NCBI GenBank assembly: GCA_018369015.1 | Contig: JAGZDD010000004.1 | Location: 1-64,000, forward strand | DNA from: Clostridiales bacterium | GTDB taxonomy: Bacteria > Bacillota > Clostridia > Lachnospirales > Lachnospiraceae | DNA length: 64,000 bases | Direction: 5' to 3' | In this document: one piece after another, positions 57,055 through 64,000 of the stretch | How positions within the stretch are numbered: the stretch's first letter is position 1 | Layout: each line of letters starts with the position of its first letter | Made by a program: the position numbers and the translations under genes | The notes under the pieces: model-generated | Told to the model about the DNA's origin: nothing | Seen by the model: the letters and a program-made list of their open reading frames with translations, nothing else | The model's database searches: none

Positions 57055-57485
57055 GGTGATGCCTTCTTTTCTGCTAAATTTATACTGCTGCTCACAGGCT
57101 GTACCGTTTGGCAGCACTTTCCGTAGGTCTGTTTCCGCTTATTATAATATGGCCGATCACGGCCGTATTATGGCTCCGCCTTGATGCGTACTTCCTCGCA
57201 ACGGCAGGCTCGCTTGCGCTCTACGCTCCGCTTCGGTCGGCGCAGAACAGATGTCCACCGGACGTCTTGCGCCGCCGCGTGGAAGACGCAGTATAATGTC
57301 CACCTACTTGGACATTATACCATGGACACAGCCTTTTATACATGGACAAATTTAACAATTCTAAAAGTGCTCTTTAACATACTGTCGTTTAATTAAACAG
57401 GAGATTTGCTGCTATTGAGAAAAAATAACAAAAAGAGCTTTGACAAAAGACACACAAATGTATGCCATTGCAAAGCTCGTGCTTT
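57055..57485. repeat. Gene-free spacer with palindromes
   Basis: No gene is supported. A perfect 12-bp palindrome GTATAATGTCCA-N6-TGGACATTATAC lies at 57291-57320. Just upstream, 57240-57275 repeats the GGACGTCTTGCGCC half of the 52088 inverted repeat. A few T-rich bases near the map stop may terminate that gene. Confidence 0.6.
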
Positions 57486-58361
57486 TTACCAGGCCAAAAC
57501 CTCACAGCCATCCTCGGTAACGAGGACAGTTACTTCCCACTGTGCCGATAAGGAGCCGTCTTCGGTATAGACGGTCCAGCCGTTTTCCTCATCACAAAAA
57601 ATTTCATCACTTCCCATGTTGACCATAGGCTCGATAGTAAAAATCATACCCGGAACCATAAGCATTTCTGTGCCTGGCTCAGATACATAGCTGACCCAAG
57701 GTTCCTCATGGAATTGAAGGCCAACGCCGTGGCCGCCGATTTCCCGGACAACACTATAGCCATTTTTAACCGCATGGGCATGGACAGCCGCCCCCATGTC
57801 GCCCAGAAATGTCCAAGGCTTTACCATCGAAATACCGACCTTGACACATTCAAGAGTGACATCGACAAGGCGGCGGGCATCTTCTGAAACCTTTCCGATA
57901 CAAAACATACGGGATGCATCGGAATAATAGCCATTATAGATCGTTGATATGTCCACATTGATAATATCGCCTTCTTTTAAAATATCATTTTCCGATGGTA
58001 TGCCGTGGCATACCTGGTCATTGACGGAAGTGCATACGCTTTTGGGAAAGCCCTCAAACCCCAGCGGCGCAGGGATCCCTCCAAGTTCCGTTGTTTTTTC
58101 ATAGACCATTTTATCAATTTCTCCAGTGGAAACACCGGGGCCAAGGTTGGCGGCAACATAGTCAAGAACTGCGTTATTGATCTTGCAGCTTTCTTTTATA
58201 AGGCGGATTTGCTCAGGCGTTTTGATCATTGAATGGTCAGGAACGCTATGGCCCTGATCTGCAAAATGCTGAATCTTTTCGTCAAAGGCCATATGGCATT
58301 TTTTGTATTTTTGACCGCTGCCGCACCAGCAGGGGTCATTACGTTCTAACTTTGTACTCAT
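57486..58361 (-). CDS. map: Type I methionine aminopeptidase with SEC-C motif
   Basis: Removes the initiator methionine from nascent proteins. The first ~25 residues are a SEC-C zinc motif (CWCGSGQKYKKCH), probably for ribosome contact. The pita-bread domain shows all five metal ligands: VDIST and SDASRMF (two Asp), GGHGVG (His), TIEPM (Glu) and QWEVTVL (Glu). It is 291 aa. Its start overlaps the DtxR-type gene upstream by four bases, so the two are one operon. Confidence 0.95.
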   Translation of the reverse strand: MSTKLERNDPCWCGSGQKYKKCHMAFDEKIQHFADQGHSVPDHSMIKTPEQIRLIKESCKINNAVLDYVAANLGPGVSTGEIDKMVYEKTTELGGIPAPLGFEGFPKSVCTSVNDQVCHGIPSENDILKEGDIINVDISTIYNGYYSDASRMFCIGKVSEDARRLVDVTLECVKVGISMVKPWTFLGDMGAAVHAHAVKNGYSVVREIGGHGVGLQFHEEPWVSYVSEPGTEMLMVPGMIFTIEPMVNMGSDEIFCDEENGWTVYTEDGSLSAQWEVTVLVTEDGCEVLAW

Positions 58362-58738
58362 GGCTTCATATTCTCTTTTCTTTGCAAATGTTCTTTAATT
58401 GCCTGGAAGCTTTCCGGGCTTATCACATGTTCAATGCGGCAGGCATCGGAAACGGCTGTCTTTTCGTCAACACCGAGAATCATCAGCGCTTTTGAGATCA
58501 GTGTGTGGCGCTCATAAATTGTGCTGGCAATGGCATATCCAGATTCTGTTAAGGTGATAAAGCCATTTTCGTCGACCTTAATATGGCCGCTTTTCCGAAG
58601 ATTTTTCATGGCAACACTAACGCTTGGCTTGGAAAAGTTCAATTCGGTAGCAATGTCAATGGAGCGTACCTCCGGCTTGCACTGACTGAGCATGAGAATA
58701 GTTTCAAGATAATTTTCGGCGGATTCATGTATTGCCAA
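58358..58738 (-). CDS. DtxR/MntR-family metal-dependent repressor
   Basis: Iron- or manganese-sensing repressor, 126 aa: N-terminal winged HTH (SAENYLETILMLSQ, NFSKPSVSVAMKNLRKSG) and dimerisation/metal domain (RHTLISKALMILGVDEKTA, RIEHVISPESF), without an SH3 domain. The start codon is TTG at 58738, supported by GGGGG 9 bases upstream. It may bind the TTAG-N6-CTAA palindrome 330 bases away in front of the Cys-rich peptide gene. The operon with map is common in this group. Confidence 0.9.
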   Translation of the reverse strand: MAIHESAENYLETILMLSQCKPEVRSIDIATELNFSKPSVSVAMKNLRKSGHIKVDENGFITLTESGYAIASTIYERHTLISKALMILGVDEKTAVSDACRIEHVISPESFQAIKEHLQRKENMKP

Positions 58739-59033
58739 TGTTTATACCCCCTGTAAATAAAAAATATAGTATACTTTATCCTTTAAAGCATATCACAAAA
58801 TTTGAAAAAGTTCAAATAAAGTTGGCGTTTACCCAATGCCGGCCGCAGGTGAAACATTATGGTTAGCAGCGTTAGCTGTGAAAATCCGAGTTGCATGGCT
58901 GATAGGTTACTGTGTACAGGTATCCTGTAAACAGTAACCTTCACGTTCTTACGCCGGGGAGAGCAAAGTGTTTGAGGCTGGTCTGAACAATAACCTGAAT
59001 AGTTACAACCGTAATGTAGAAACTTTCTTTGTG
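58739..59033. repeat. Gene-free spacer with dispersed palindromes
   Basis: No gene is supported. It holds the second GTTAGCAGCGTTAG repeat (58862-58903) and the GGTTACTGT...ACAGTAACC palindrome (58906-58940). In related genomes feo transport genes sit beside this repressor; none is visible here. Confidence 0.5.
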
Positions 59034-59086
59034 TTGACAATCTCTTAAGAATGTGCTATTCTAATTATGGTTAGAAAAAACTAACC
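59034..59086 (+). promoter_or_regulatory. Promoter with DtxR-box-like palindrome
   Basis: TTGACA (59034-59039) and TATTCT (59057-59062), spacer 17. Directly downstream GGTTAG-A6-CTAACC (59069-59086) is a perfect palindrome with the TTAG/CTAA half-sites of DtxR/IdeR operators, placed at the transcription start, where a repressor would block it. Confidence 0.7.
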
Positions 59087-59102
59087 TCAAGAGGTGATTG
59101 AT

Positions 59103-59267
59103 ATGATAAATGGAGCAACAGCGGTCGTTTTAATAATACTTATTGTGATCGTTGGCCTTATTGTCCGCTATATGATAAAGAGTAAGAAAAGCGGGAACCC
59201 TTGCGGCGGGTGTTCAGGGAGCTGCGGAGCCTGCGGCGGATGCTCTCCGGTAAAAAAAGAGCGGTAG
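59103..59267 (+). CDS. FeoB-associated Cys-rich membrane peptide
   Basis: A 54-residue peptide: N-terminal transmembrane helix (VVLIILIVIVGLIVRYM) and a C-terminal Gly/Cys cluster CGGCSGSCGACGGC with four CxxC-type pairs. This is the FeoB-associated Cys-rich (PF12669) pattern. AGAGGTG precedes the ATG. It is normally next to feoA/feoB for ferrous iron uptake, but neither is present here. The DtxR-like box upstream and the divergent DtxR-type repressor support an iron link. Confidence 0.85.
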   Translation: MINGATAVVLIILIVIVGLIVRYMIKSKKSGNPCGGCSGSCGACGGCSPVKKER

Positions 59268-59384
59268 CGTCGTTGTTTACAGCGGATGGTCTGACTATTA
59301 TATATTTTTTAAGTACAATTGGATAGAGGAAGAGGTTCTTCCCTTATCCGCTGCGATACAACATCCAGCTCACAGCAAAATGGT

Positions 59385-59416
59385 AAAAACCGGGCTATAT
59401 AAGCCCGGTTTTTATT
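59385..59416 (+). terminator. Rho-independent terminator
   Basis: A perfect 12-bp stem AAAAACCGGGCT/AGCCCGGTTTTT (59385-59396, 59402-59413) with loop ATATA and flanking T. It ends the Cys-rich peptide transcript. Confidence 0.9.
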
Positions 59417-59693
59417 GTAATTGGCAAATGAATCCGATATACTATAAAAGTATAACCGTCCAGGGTTGCTTGGTACGTTGAGTTCAGCCAGCTGAACTGT
59501 TACCTGAAAAAATCCATTTAAAATCGCCTGCGGCGATGGGATTTTTGCACTCTTGTATCTTTTCAGACAATCAGCGCACACATTGAACACTTGGCGAGGT
59601 ATTCTCGAGCCTAGTGAGAATGCGTACAAAGTAGTAAGTGCGCGGACCTGGCTGAATAGTTACGAGCTTACACAATTAGAAAAGAGGTATTCT
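59417..59693. other. Gene-free leader with palindrome before GH2 gene
   Basis: No gene is supported. A perfect 8+8 palindrome AGTTCAGC-CA-GCTGAACT lies at 59481-59498, and an A/T-rich stem with core ATCGCC-TGC-GGCGAT at about 59504-59547 is followed by T, resembling an attenuator. A frame opening at 59553 runs through this DNA but lacks a ribosome site. Confidence 0.5.
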
Positions 59694-61916
59694 ATGAGAC
59701 GGATTTACTTAAATGATGGATGGACCTTTTATCCGTCCTGGAGTAATGCATGTATTCGGACGACTGTGGCGGCCGAAGGGGAGAAGGTTCGTATTCCCCA
59801 TACGGCTGCCATTTTACCATATAACTATCAAGATGAAGAAGATTATCAAAGGATATGCGGTTATGTACGTATGCTATCTGTACCGGAGGATTTTTCGGGA
59901 AAAGAGCTTTGGCTTACCTTTGAAGGGATTGCCCATAAGGCAGAGGTTTTTATAAATGGAAAAAGCGCGGCAAGCCATTTTTGCGGGTATACGGCATTTT
60001 CTGTGAATATTGCGCCGTATGTTCATTTTGGATGTGAAAACCGTATTGCTGTAAAGGTGGATAGCCATGAACAGCAGGCGCCATTTCACGGCGGTATTGA
60101 CAACGCTCTGATTTACGGGGGCATTTACCGGGATGTCTATGTAGAAGTTAAAAAGCCTTCGCATATTGAAGATATTTTTATACGTACGAAGAATGGATAT
60201 GAAGCCCGCTGTGAGCGGACAGCAGGAAGCCGGCGCATGGAAAAGCCCGTTTTGCACGGAGGTTCTCATATGGCGCTTTCTGTCCGGCTGTCGCGCGGGG
60301 CCTGTAAAGAAAATAAAGTTATCGAAGGCGGGGGCTACATCCAGGTTTCTGTTTTCGATGGGATGGATAATTGCCTGTGTGTTAAAAAGCAGCGGCTTAG
60401 CCGTTTTTTGGGCAGCGGCGGCTCATCCTTTGAAACAAATAAAAGCCGTACCGCAACGGTACGTATGAATTTTGAACAGGTTTTCTATTGGGATGTGGAC
60501 CAGCCCTGCCTTTACTTTGCTGAGGTGCTTTTGTGGAGCGGCCGGGGAGAAATATTGGACAGTTCCAGGGTGAGCTTTGGATTTAGGGATATACAGTTTC
60601 GGCAAGACGGCTTTTACTTAAATGGCAGGAAGCTTAAGCTTATCGGGCTGAACCGGCACCAAAGCTTTCCATATGTGGGCTATGCTGTTCCAGAATCAAT
60701 GCAGCGGCTGGACGCAGAGCTTTTAAAGAATGAGCTGGGAGTAAATGTGGTGCGCACTGCACACTGCACGCCTTCCAGGCATTTTATTAACCGGTGTGAC
60801 GAATTGGGGCTTCTTGTATTTATGGAGCCTGCGGGAGGCAAAACGGCGGGAAACGGCCAGAGTGCTATAGTGAATAATGTGAGGGATATGATTGCCCAGT
60901 ATAGAAATCATCCGTCAATTATTTTCTGGGAATTGAGGGAAAATGAGGAAGATTCGGAGGATGCTCTTTACATTAAAACAGACCGGATTGCCCGGCGTAT
61001 GGACCCAACGAGAGTTTCCGGAAACAGTGCCGGAGCTTATGGCGTTTCTAAAAAAGCCGGATGTACTTATCCGGCAAAAATGTTTGATGATGAGACGCGC
61101 CGCTTAGAACATGCTATGCGCCATGCACGAGTGCTTGAAAATGTTTTTGGCAGTGATACGGCTGCGGGAAGCCTTGGCTGGTGCATGTCCGATTATCAGA
61201 CCCGTCGGGGAGCCGGAAGCGGTGATGGGATATGCTATCATGGGGTGATGGACATGTTCCGGAACATGAAGCCTGCGGGCTGGCTTTATGCCAGCCAGGG
61301 CTGGGAGAATGTCGGTATGCTGTCATCAAATATGGATAATTGGGATTATGAAGCCGGGCGGCCAGGAAGTCTTTGGGTATTTACGAACTGTGATTATGTG
61401 AGAGCCTTCCGGGAAGGGAGCTTTTTGGGAGAATTTTTCCCGGATCAGAGCCGTTTTCGGCATTTGCCCCATCCCCCGGTGGAAATTCCGGCGCACATTC
61501 TTTATGGAGACAGGTTACAGCAGGGAAACGGAATATTTCGTTTTGAATTTATTAAAAATTGCCGCCTTATTCAGCGGATCTTACGGCGGCCAGCGTCAAA
61601 AGCCTATTTAGATGTACTGTGCAGCCATACCTGTCTTGTGGAAAGAGACAGCTATGATATGGCGCTGCTGCGCATACATGCGGTGGATGCCCAGGGTCTT
61701 TTGCTGCCGTATTATAATGAGCCGGTGCGCATTAAAGTGTCGGGGCCGATAGCGCTTGTAGGGCCTGACACGATAAGCCTTAAGGGCGGCTGCTTTGGAA
61801 CCTTTGTCCGTACCTTGGGAGGAAAAGGCAATGCGAAGATAACTTTATTTGCCTGTGGCATGGAGCCTGTAGAAGTTTATATGAATGTGAGGAAAGAGCC
61901 GGCAAAATCCTCCTGA
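59694..61916 (+). CDS. GH2 family protein, apparently lacking the nucleophile segment
   Basis: Beta-galactosidase-like protein, 740 aa, no signal peptide. N-terminal sugar-binding and Ig-like domains (GYVRMLSVPEDFSGKELWLTFEGI, HGGIDNALIYGGIYRDVY) precede the barrel, with NRHQSFPYVGYAVPES, HPSIIFWELRENEED (the NE acid/base pair) and GWCMSDYQTRRGAGSGDG. In relatives, ~40-60 residues ending in a TEFNGH-type nucleophile motif lie between the TRVSG strand and the YPAKMFDDE helix. Here only ~15 residues (NSAGAYGVSKKAGCT) are left, without Glu. The ATG at 59694 follows AAAGAGG. It may be a binding protein, a fossil, or use another nucleophile. Confidence 0.78.
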   Translation: MRRIYLNDGWTFYPSWSNACIRTTVAAEGEKVRIPHTAAILPYNYQDEEDYQRICGYVRMLSVPEDFSGKELWLTFEGIAHKAEVFINGKSAASHFCGYTAFSVNIAPYVHFGCENRIAVKVDSHEQQAPFHGGIDNALIYGGIYRDVYVEVKKPSHIEDIFIRTKNGYEARCERTAGSRRMEKPVLHGGSHMALSVRLSRGACKENKVIEGGGYIQVSVFDGMDNCLCVKKQRLSRFLGSGGSSFETNKSRTATVRMNFEQVFYWDVDQPCLYFAEVLLWSGRGEILDSSRVSFGFRDIQFRQDGFYLNGRKLKLIGLNRHQSFPYVGYAVPESMQRLDAELLKNELGVNVVRTAHCTPSRHFINRCDELGLLVFMEPAGGKTAGNGQSAIVNNVRDMIAQYRNHPSIIFWELRENEEDSEDALYIKTDRIARRMDPTRVSGNSAGAYGVSKKAGCTYPAKMFDDETRRLEHAMRHARVLENVFGSDTAAGSLGWCMSDYQTRRGAGSGDGICYHGVMDMFRNMKPAGWLYASQGWENVGMLSSNMDNWDYEAGRPGSLWVFTNCDYVRAFREGSFLGEFFPDQSRFRHLPHPPVEIPAHILYGDRLQQGNGIFRFEFIKNCRLIQRILRRPASKAYLDVLCSHTCLVERDSYDMALLRIHAVDAQGLLLPYYNEPVRIKVSGPIALVGPDTISLKGGCFGTFVRTLGGKGNAKITLFACGMEPVEVYMNVRKEPAKSS

Positions 61917-62036
61917 TGCGGAGTTCTTACGTAAAGCGCCGTTTTCTGAATGTGGACAGCAAGGACGCGGAAACTTTACAAAAAGATGCCGTTTAAATGT
62001 GAACATACATTGTGTCAGAAGATCATAATAACAGTA

Positions 62037-62080
62037 TAGCCGATAGAGATTGTGAAACGAAGTCCTATCGGCTATTTTAA
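62037..62080 (+). terminator. Rho-independent terminator after GH2 gene
   Basis: TAGCCGATAG (62037-62046) pairs with CTATCGGCTA (62064-62073), followed by TTTT. Confidence 0.85.
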
Positions 62081-62182
62081 TTGTTCGACGTACGCCTCTT
62101 TGTGTGATATGATAATCAATGACATTAGAAATACCAATGCCGCACCGTGCGCGGCGCTACTACATATAAAAGGAGCATTTTC

Positions 62183-64000
62183 ATGGAAAATACATCCGAA
62201 AACAGAGAAAAAAATACGCGAAAAATTGCAGAGCGGGCGCAAAGGCTGACGGATCATTTATGTCTTGGGATCCTGGCCCATGTGGACGCGGGGAAAACAA
62301 CATTGGCTGAAAGTATGCTTTACCTTTCAGGAAGTATTAGGAAGCAGGGCCGTGTCGACCATAAGGACGCTTTTTTAGATACCTATGAGCTTGAGCGGGC
62401 GCGGGGGATTACCATATTTTCCAAACAGGCCCGTTTCTTACTTGAGAACAGGGAAATCACCTTATTAGATACGCCGGGCCATGAGGACTTTGGGGCGGAA
62501 ATGGAACGGACATTGTCCGTGCTGGATTATGCGGTGCTGATCATCAGCGGGGCGGACGGTGTCCGCGGGCATGATGAAACGCTTTGGCGGCTGCTTGAAC
62601 GTTATCGTATACCTACCTTTATATTTGTCAATAAAATGGATCAGCCGGGCTGCGTCCGGGAAGAACTGCTTAAGGAGCTTAATGAAAAGTTTAAAAGCCA
62701 TTGTGTGGATTTTTCGGAAGCTGTGGCTGAAAAAAAGCCGGCAGGGGAGGCTTTTTTGGGCAGCGGGCAAAAAGGCGAAGCTTTGAATGCTGCGCGCTCT
62801 GGATTAAACAGTGATTTCCTGGAAGCTGTCGCTATGAGCGGCGAAACGCTTCTGGAAAAATATCTTGATACAGGAAATATAGAAAATTCAGAGATTGCCC
62901 GGGAAATTAAGGCCCGCAGACTTTTTCCGTGCTTTTTCGGCACCGCGCTGAAAAACGAAGGGGTTTGGGGCCTTCTTTGGGGGATTGATACATATACTGT
63001 CTGTAAAGAATATCCCGCAGAATTTGGCGCACGGGTTTATAAAATATCCCGGGATGATAAGGGAACACGTCTGACGCATATGAAAATTACCGGGGGCGTC
63101 CTTAAAGTAAAGCAGCCCTTAAGCACAGCCGGAGGGGAGCCGGAAAAGGCGGATCAAATCCGAGTGTATTCCGGTTCCGGATATAAATTAGAAAGTGAAG
63201 CCGCTGCCGGCGATATTTGCGCGGTGGCCGGGCCTGTGCATACCTATGCAGGTCAGGGGCTTGGCGTCCAGGCCGACGGCACAGGCCCGGTGCTTAAGCC
63301 TGTGCTTACCTATGAAATACGGCTTCCTGAGGGCAGCAATGTCCATGAAATGCTCCTGCGCCTTCGGGAGCTTGGCGAAGAGATACCTGAACTTAATATT
63401 GTGTGGAACGAGCAAAGCCGGGAGATCCACGCCCAGGTTATGGGGGAGGTCCAGCTTGAAATTTTAAAAAGCATGATTGCCAGCCGCTATGGCGTAGATG
63501 TGGAATTTGGCCCGGGCAGTATTGTGTATAAAGAAACGATTGCCGAAGCTGTGGAGGGTGTCGGGCATTTTGAACCGCTGCGCCACTATGCAGAAGTTCA
63601 TTTGCTCATGGAGCCTTTGCCGGAAGGAAGCGGCCTTATTTTTGCTGCGGACTGCTCTGAGGATGTATTGGACCGTAACTGGCAGCGGCTTGTGCTGACT
63701 CATTTGGCGGAACGCAGGCATCCGGGCGTTCTTACAGGGTCGGAAATTACAGATATGAAAATAACACTTATGTCGGGCCGTGCGCATTTAAAGCATACCG
63801 AGGGCGGTGATTTCCGCCAGGCCACGTACCGGGCCGTACGCCAGGGGCTTAAAAGCGCCCGGTGTATTTTGCTTGAGCCGGTCTATGCCTTTTCCCTGGA
63901 AATTCCCGGGGAGAATGTGGGGCGCGCTTTGTCGGACATTCAAAAAATGTGCGGTACCTTTGAGCCGCCGGAGATTTTTGGAGAAATGTCAGTCATCCGG
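62183..64000 (+). CDS. TetM/EF-G-like translational GTPase (3' partial)
   Basis: Ribosome-binding GTPase of the TetM/elongation factor G family; the frame stays open to the right edge (606 codons seen). GTPase motifs: AHVDAGKTT (G1), RARGITIFS (G2 region), DTPGHEDF (G3), NKMD (G4). Domain II and the later domains (GEVQLEILKSMIASRYG, YKETI, GRAHLKHTEGGDF) follow in order. TetM has DTPGHMDF and a conserved domain IV loop; this differs at many positions, so it is more likely a chromosomal paralog of ribosomal-protection proteins than a mobile resistance gene. AAAAGGAG precedes the ATG. Its 3' end, and so the domain IV tip, is outside the window. Confidence 0.82.
   Translation, partial: MENTSENREKNTRKIAERAQRLTDHLCLGILAHVDAGKTTLAESMLYLSGSIRKQGRVDHKDAFLDTYELERARGITIFSKQARFLLENREITLLDTPGHEDFGAEMERTLSVLDYAVLIISGADGVRGHDETLWRLLERYRIPTFIFVNKMDQPGCVREELLKELNEKFKSHCVDFSEAVAEKKPAGEAFLGSGQKGEALNAARSGLNSDFLEAVAMSGETLLEKYLDTGNIENSEIAREIKARRLFPCFFGTALKNEGVWGLLWGIDTYTVCKEYPAEFGARVYKISRDDKGTRLTHMKITGGVLKVKQPLSTAGGEPEKADQIRVYSGSGYKLESEAAAGDICAVAGPVHTYAGQGLGVQADGTGPVLKPVLTYEIRLPEGSNVHEMLLRLRELGEEIPELNIVWNEQSREIHAQVMGEVQLEILKSMIASRYGVDVEFGPGSIVYKETIAEAVEGVGHFEPLRHYAEVHLLMEPLPEGSGLIFAADCSEDVLDRNWQRLVLTHLAERRHPGVLTGSEITDMKITLMSGRAHLKHTEGGDFRQATYRAVRQGLKSARCILLEPVYAFSLEIPGENVGRALSDIQKMCGTFEPPEIFGEMSVIR

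Noticed and set aside
62183..64000. Acquired tetracycline-resistance gene
   Set aside because: The sequence departs from TetM/O/W throughout and there is no mobile context in the window; called only as a family member.

Overview
The window looks like a gut-type Clostridia chromosome, most likely Lachnospiraceae. This is inferred from strong AGGAGG ribosome sites, LplB/YtcP-type sugar permeases, YesM/YesN-type two-component systems, a SEC-C methionine aminopeptidase and a FeoB-associated Cys-rich peptide; nothing here fixes the species. There is no rRNA, CRISPR array, phage gene, transposase or integrase.

Positions 1 to about 52,050 form one long carbohydrate/glycoside island, almost all on the + strand. 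After the 3' part of a GH13 alpha-amylase-like gene (open at the left edge) come four paralogous importers, each a lipoprotein binding protein plus two permeases, none with an ATPase. Module A (2.0-12.1 kb) has nitroreductase, MaoC-type double-hotdog dehydratase and zinc alcohol dehydrogenase genes between binding protein and permeases, then a GH3 enzyme with a PA14 domain. A regulatory block follows (12.2-18.0 kb): response regulator, kinase, kinase, response regulator. One member of each pair is frameshifted, at a G9 and a G8 tract. Module B (18.1-27.7 kb) has a GH3 enzyme, a flavodoxin-fold reductase with a zinc ribbon, permeases, a fumarate-reductase-like flavoprotein and a flavodoxin-like protein. 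Module C (27.8-36.5 kb) has an AraC regulator, three PF00756-type esterases, a beta-lactamase-fold hydrolase and an importer. Module D (36.6-52.0 kb) has an importer, a kinase/regulator pair, GH78 rhamnosidase-like, two GH43, GH3 and a surface lipoprotein esterase.

Except for that lipoprotein esterase, the complete hydrolases lack signal peptides; the GH13 N terminus lies outside the window. The simplest reading is that small, probably acylated and aryl-type plant glycosides or oligosaccharides are imported and then deacylated and deglycosylated in the cytoplasm. In modules A and B the products may be further oxidised, dehydrated or reduced. The shared ATPase (MsmX/MsiK type) would be encoded elsewhere.

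The island ends at a tRNA-Gly(GCC) gene with its own promoter and terminator. Beyond it (52.5-64 kb) lie a GH20 hexosaminidase-like gene, a DUF1989 protein, a DinB-like protein, a P-loop ATPase, map with a DtxR-type repressor, and a 54-residue Cys-rich membrane peptide under a DtxR-box-like palindrome. Then come a GH2 protein that appears to lack its nucleophile segment and a TetM/EF-G-like GTPase running off the right edge. The intergenic spaces of this right-hand part are rich in dispersed palindromes.
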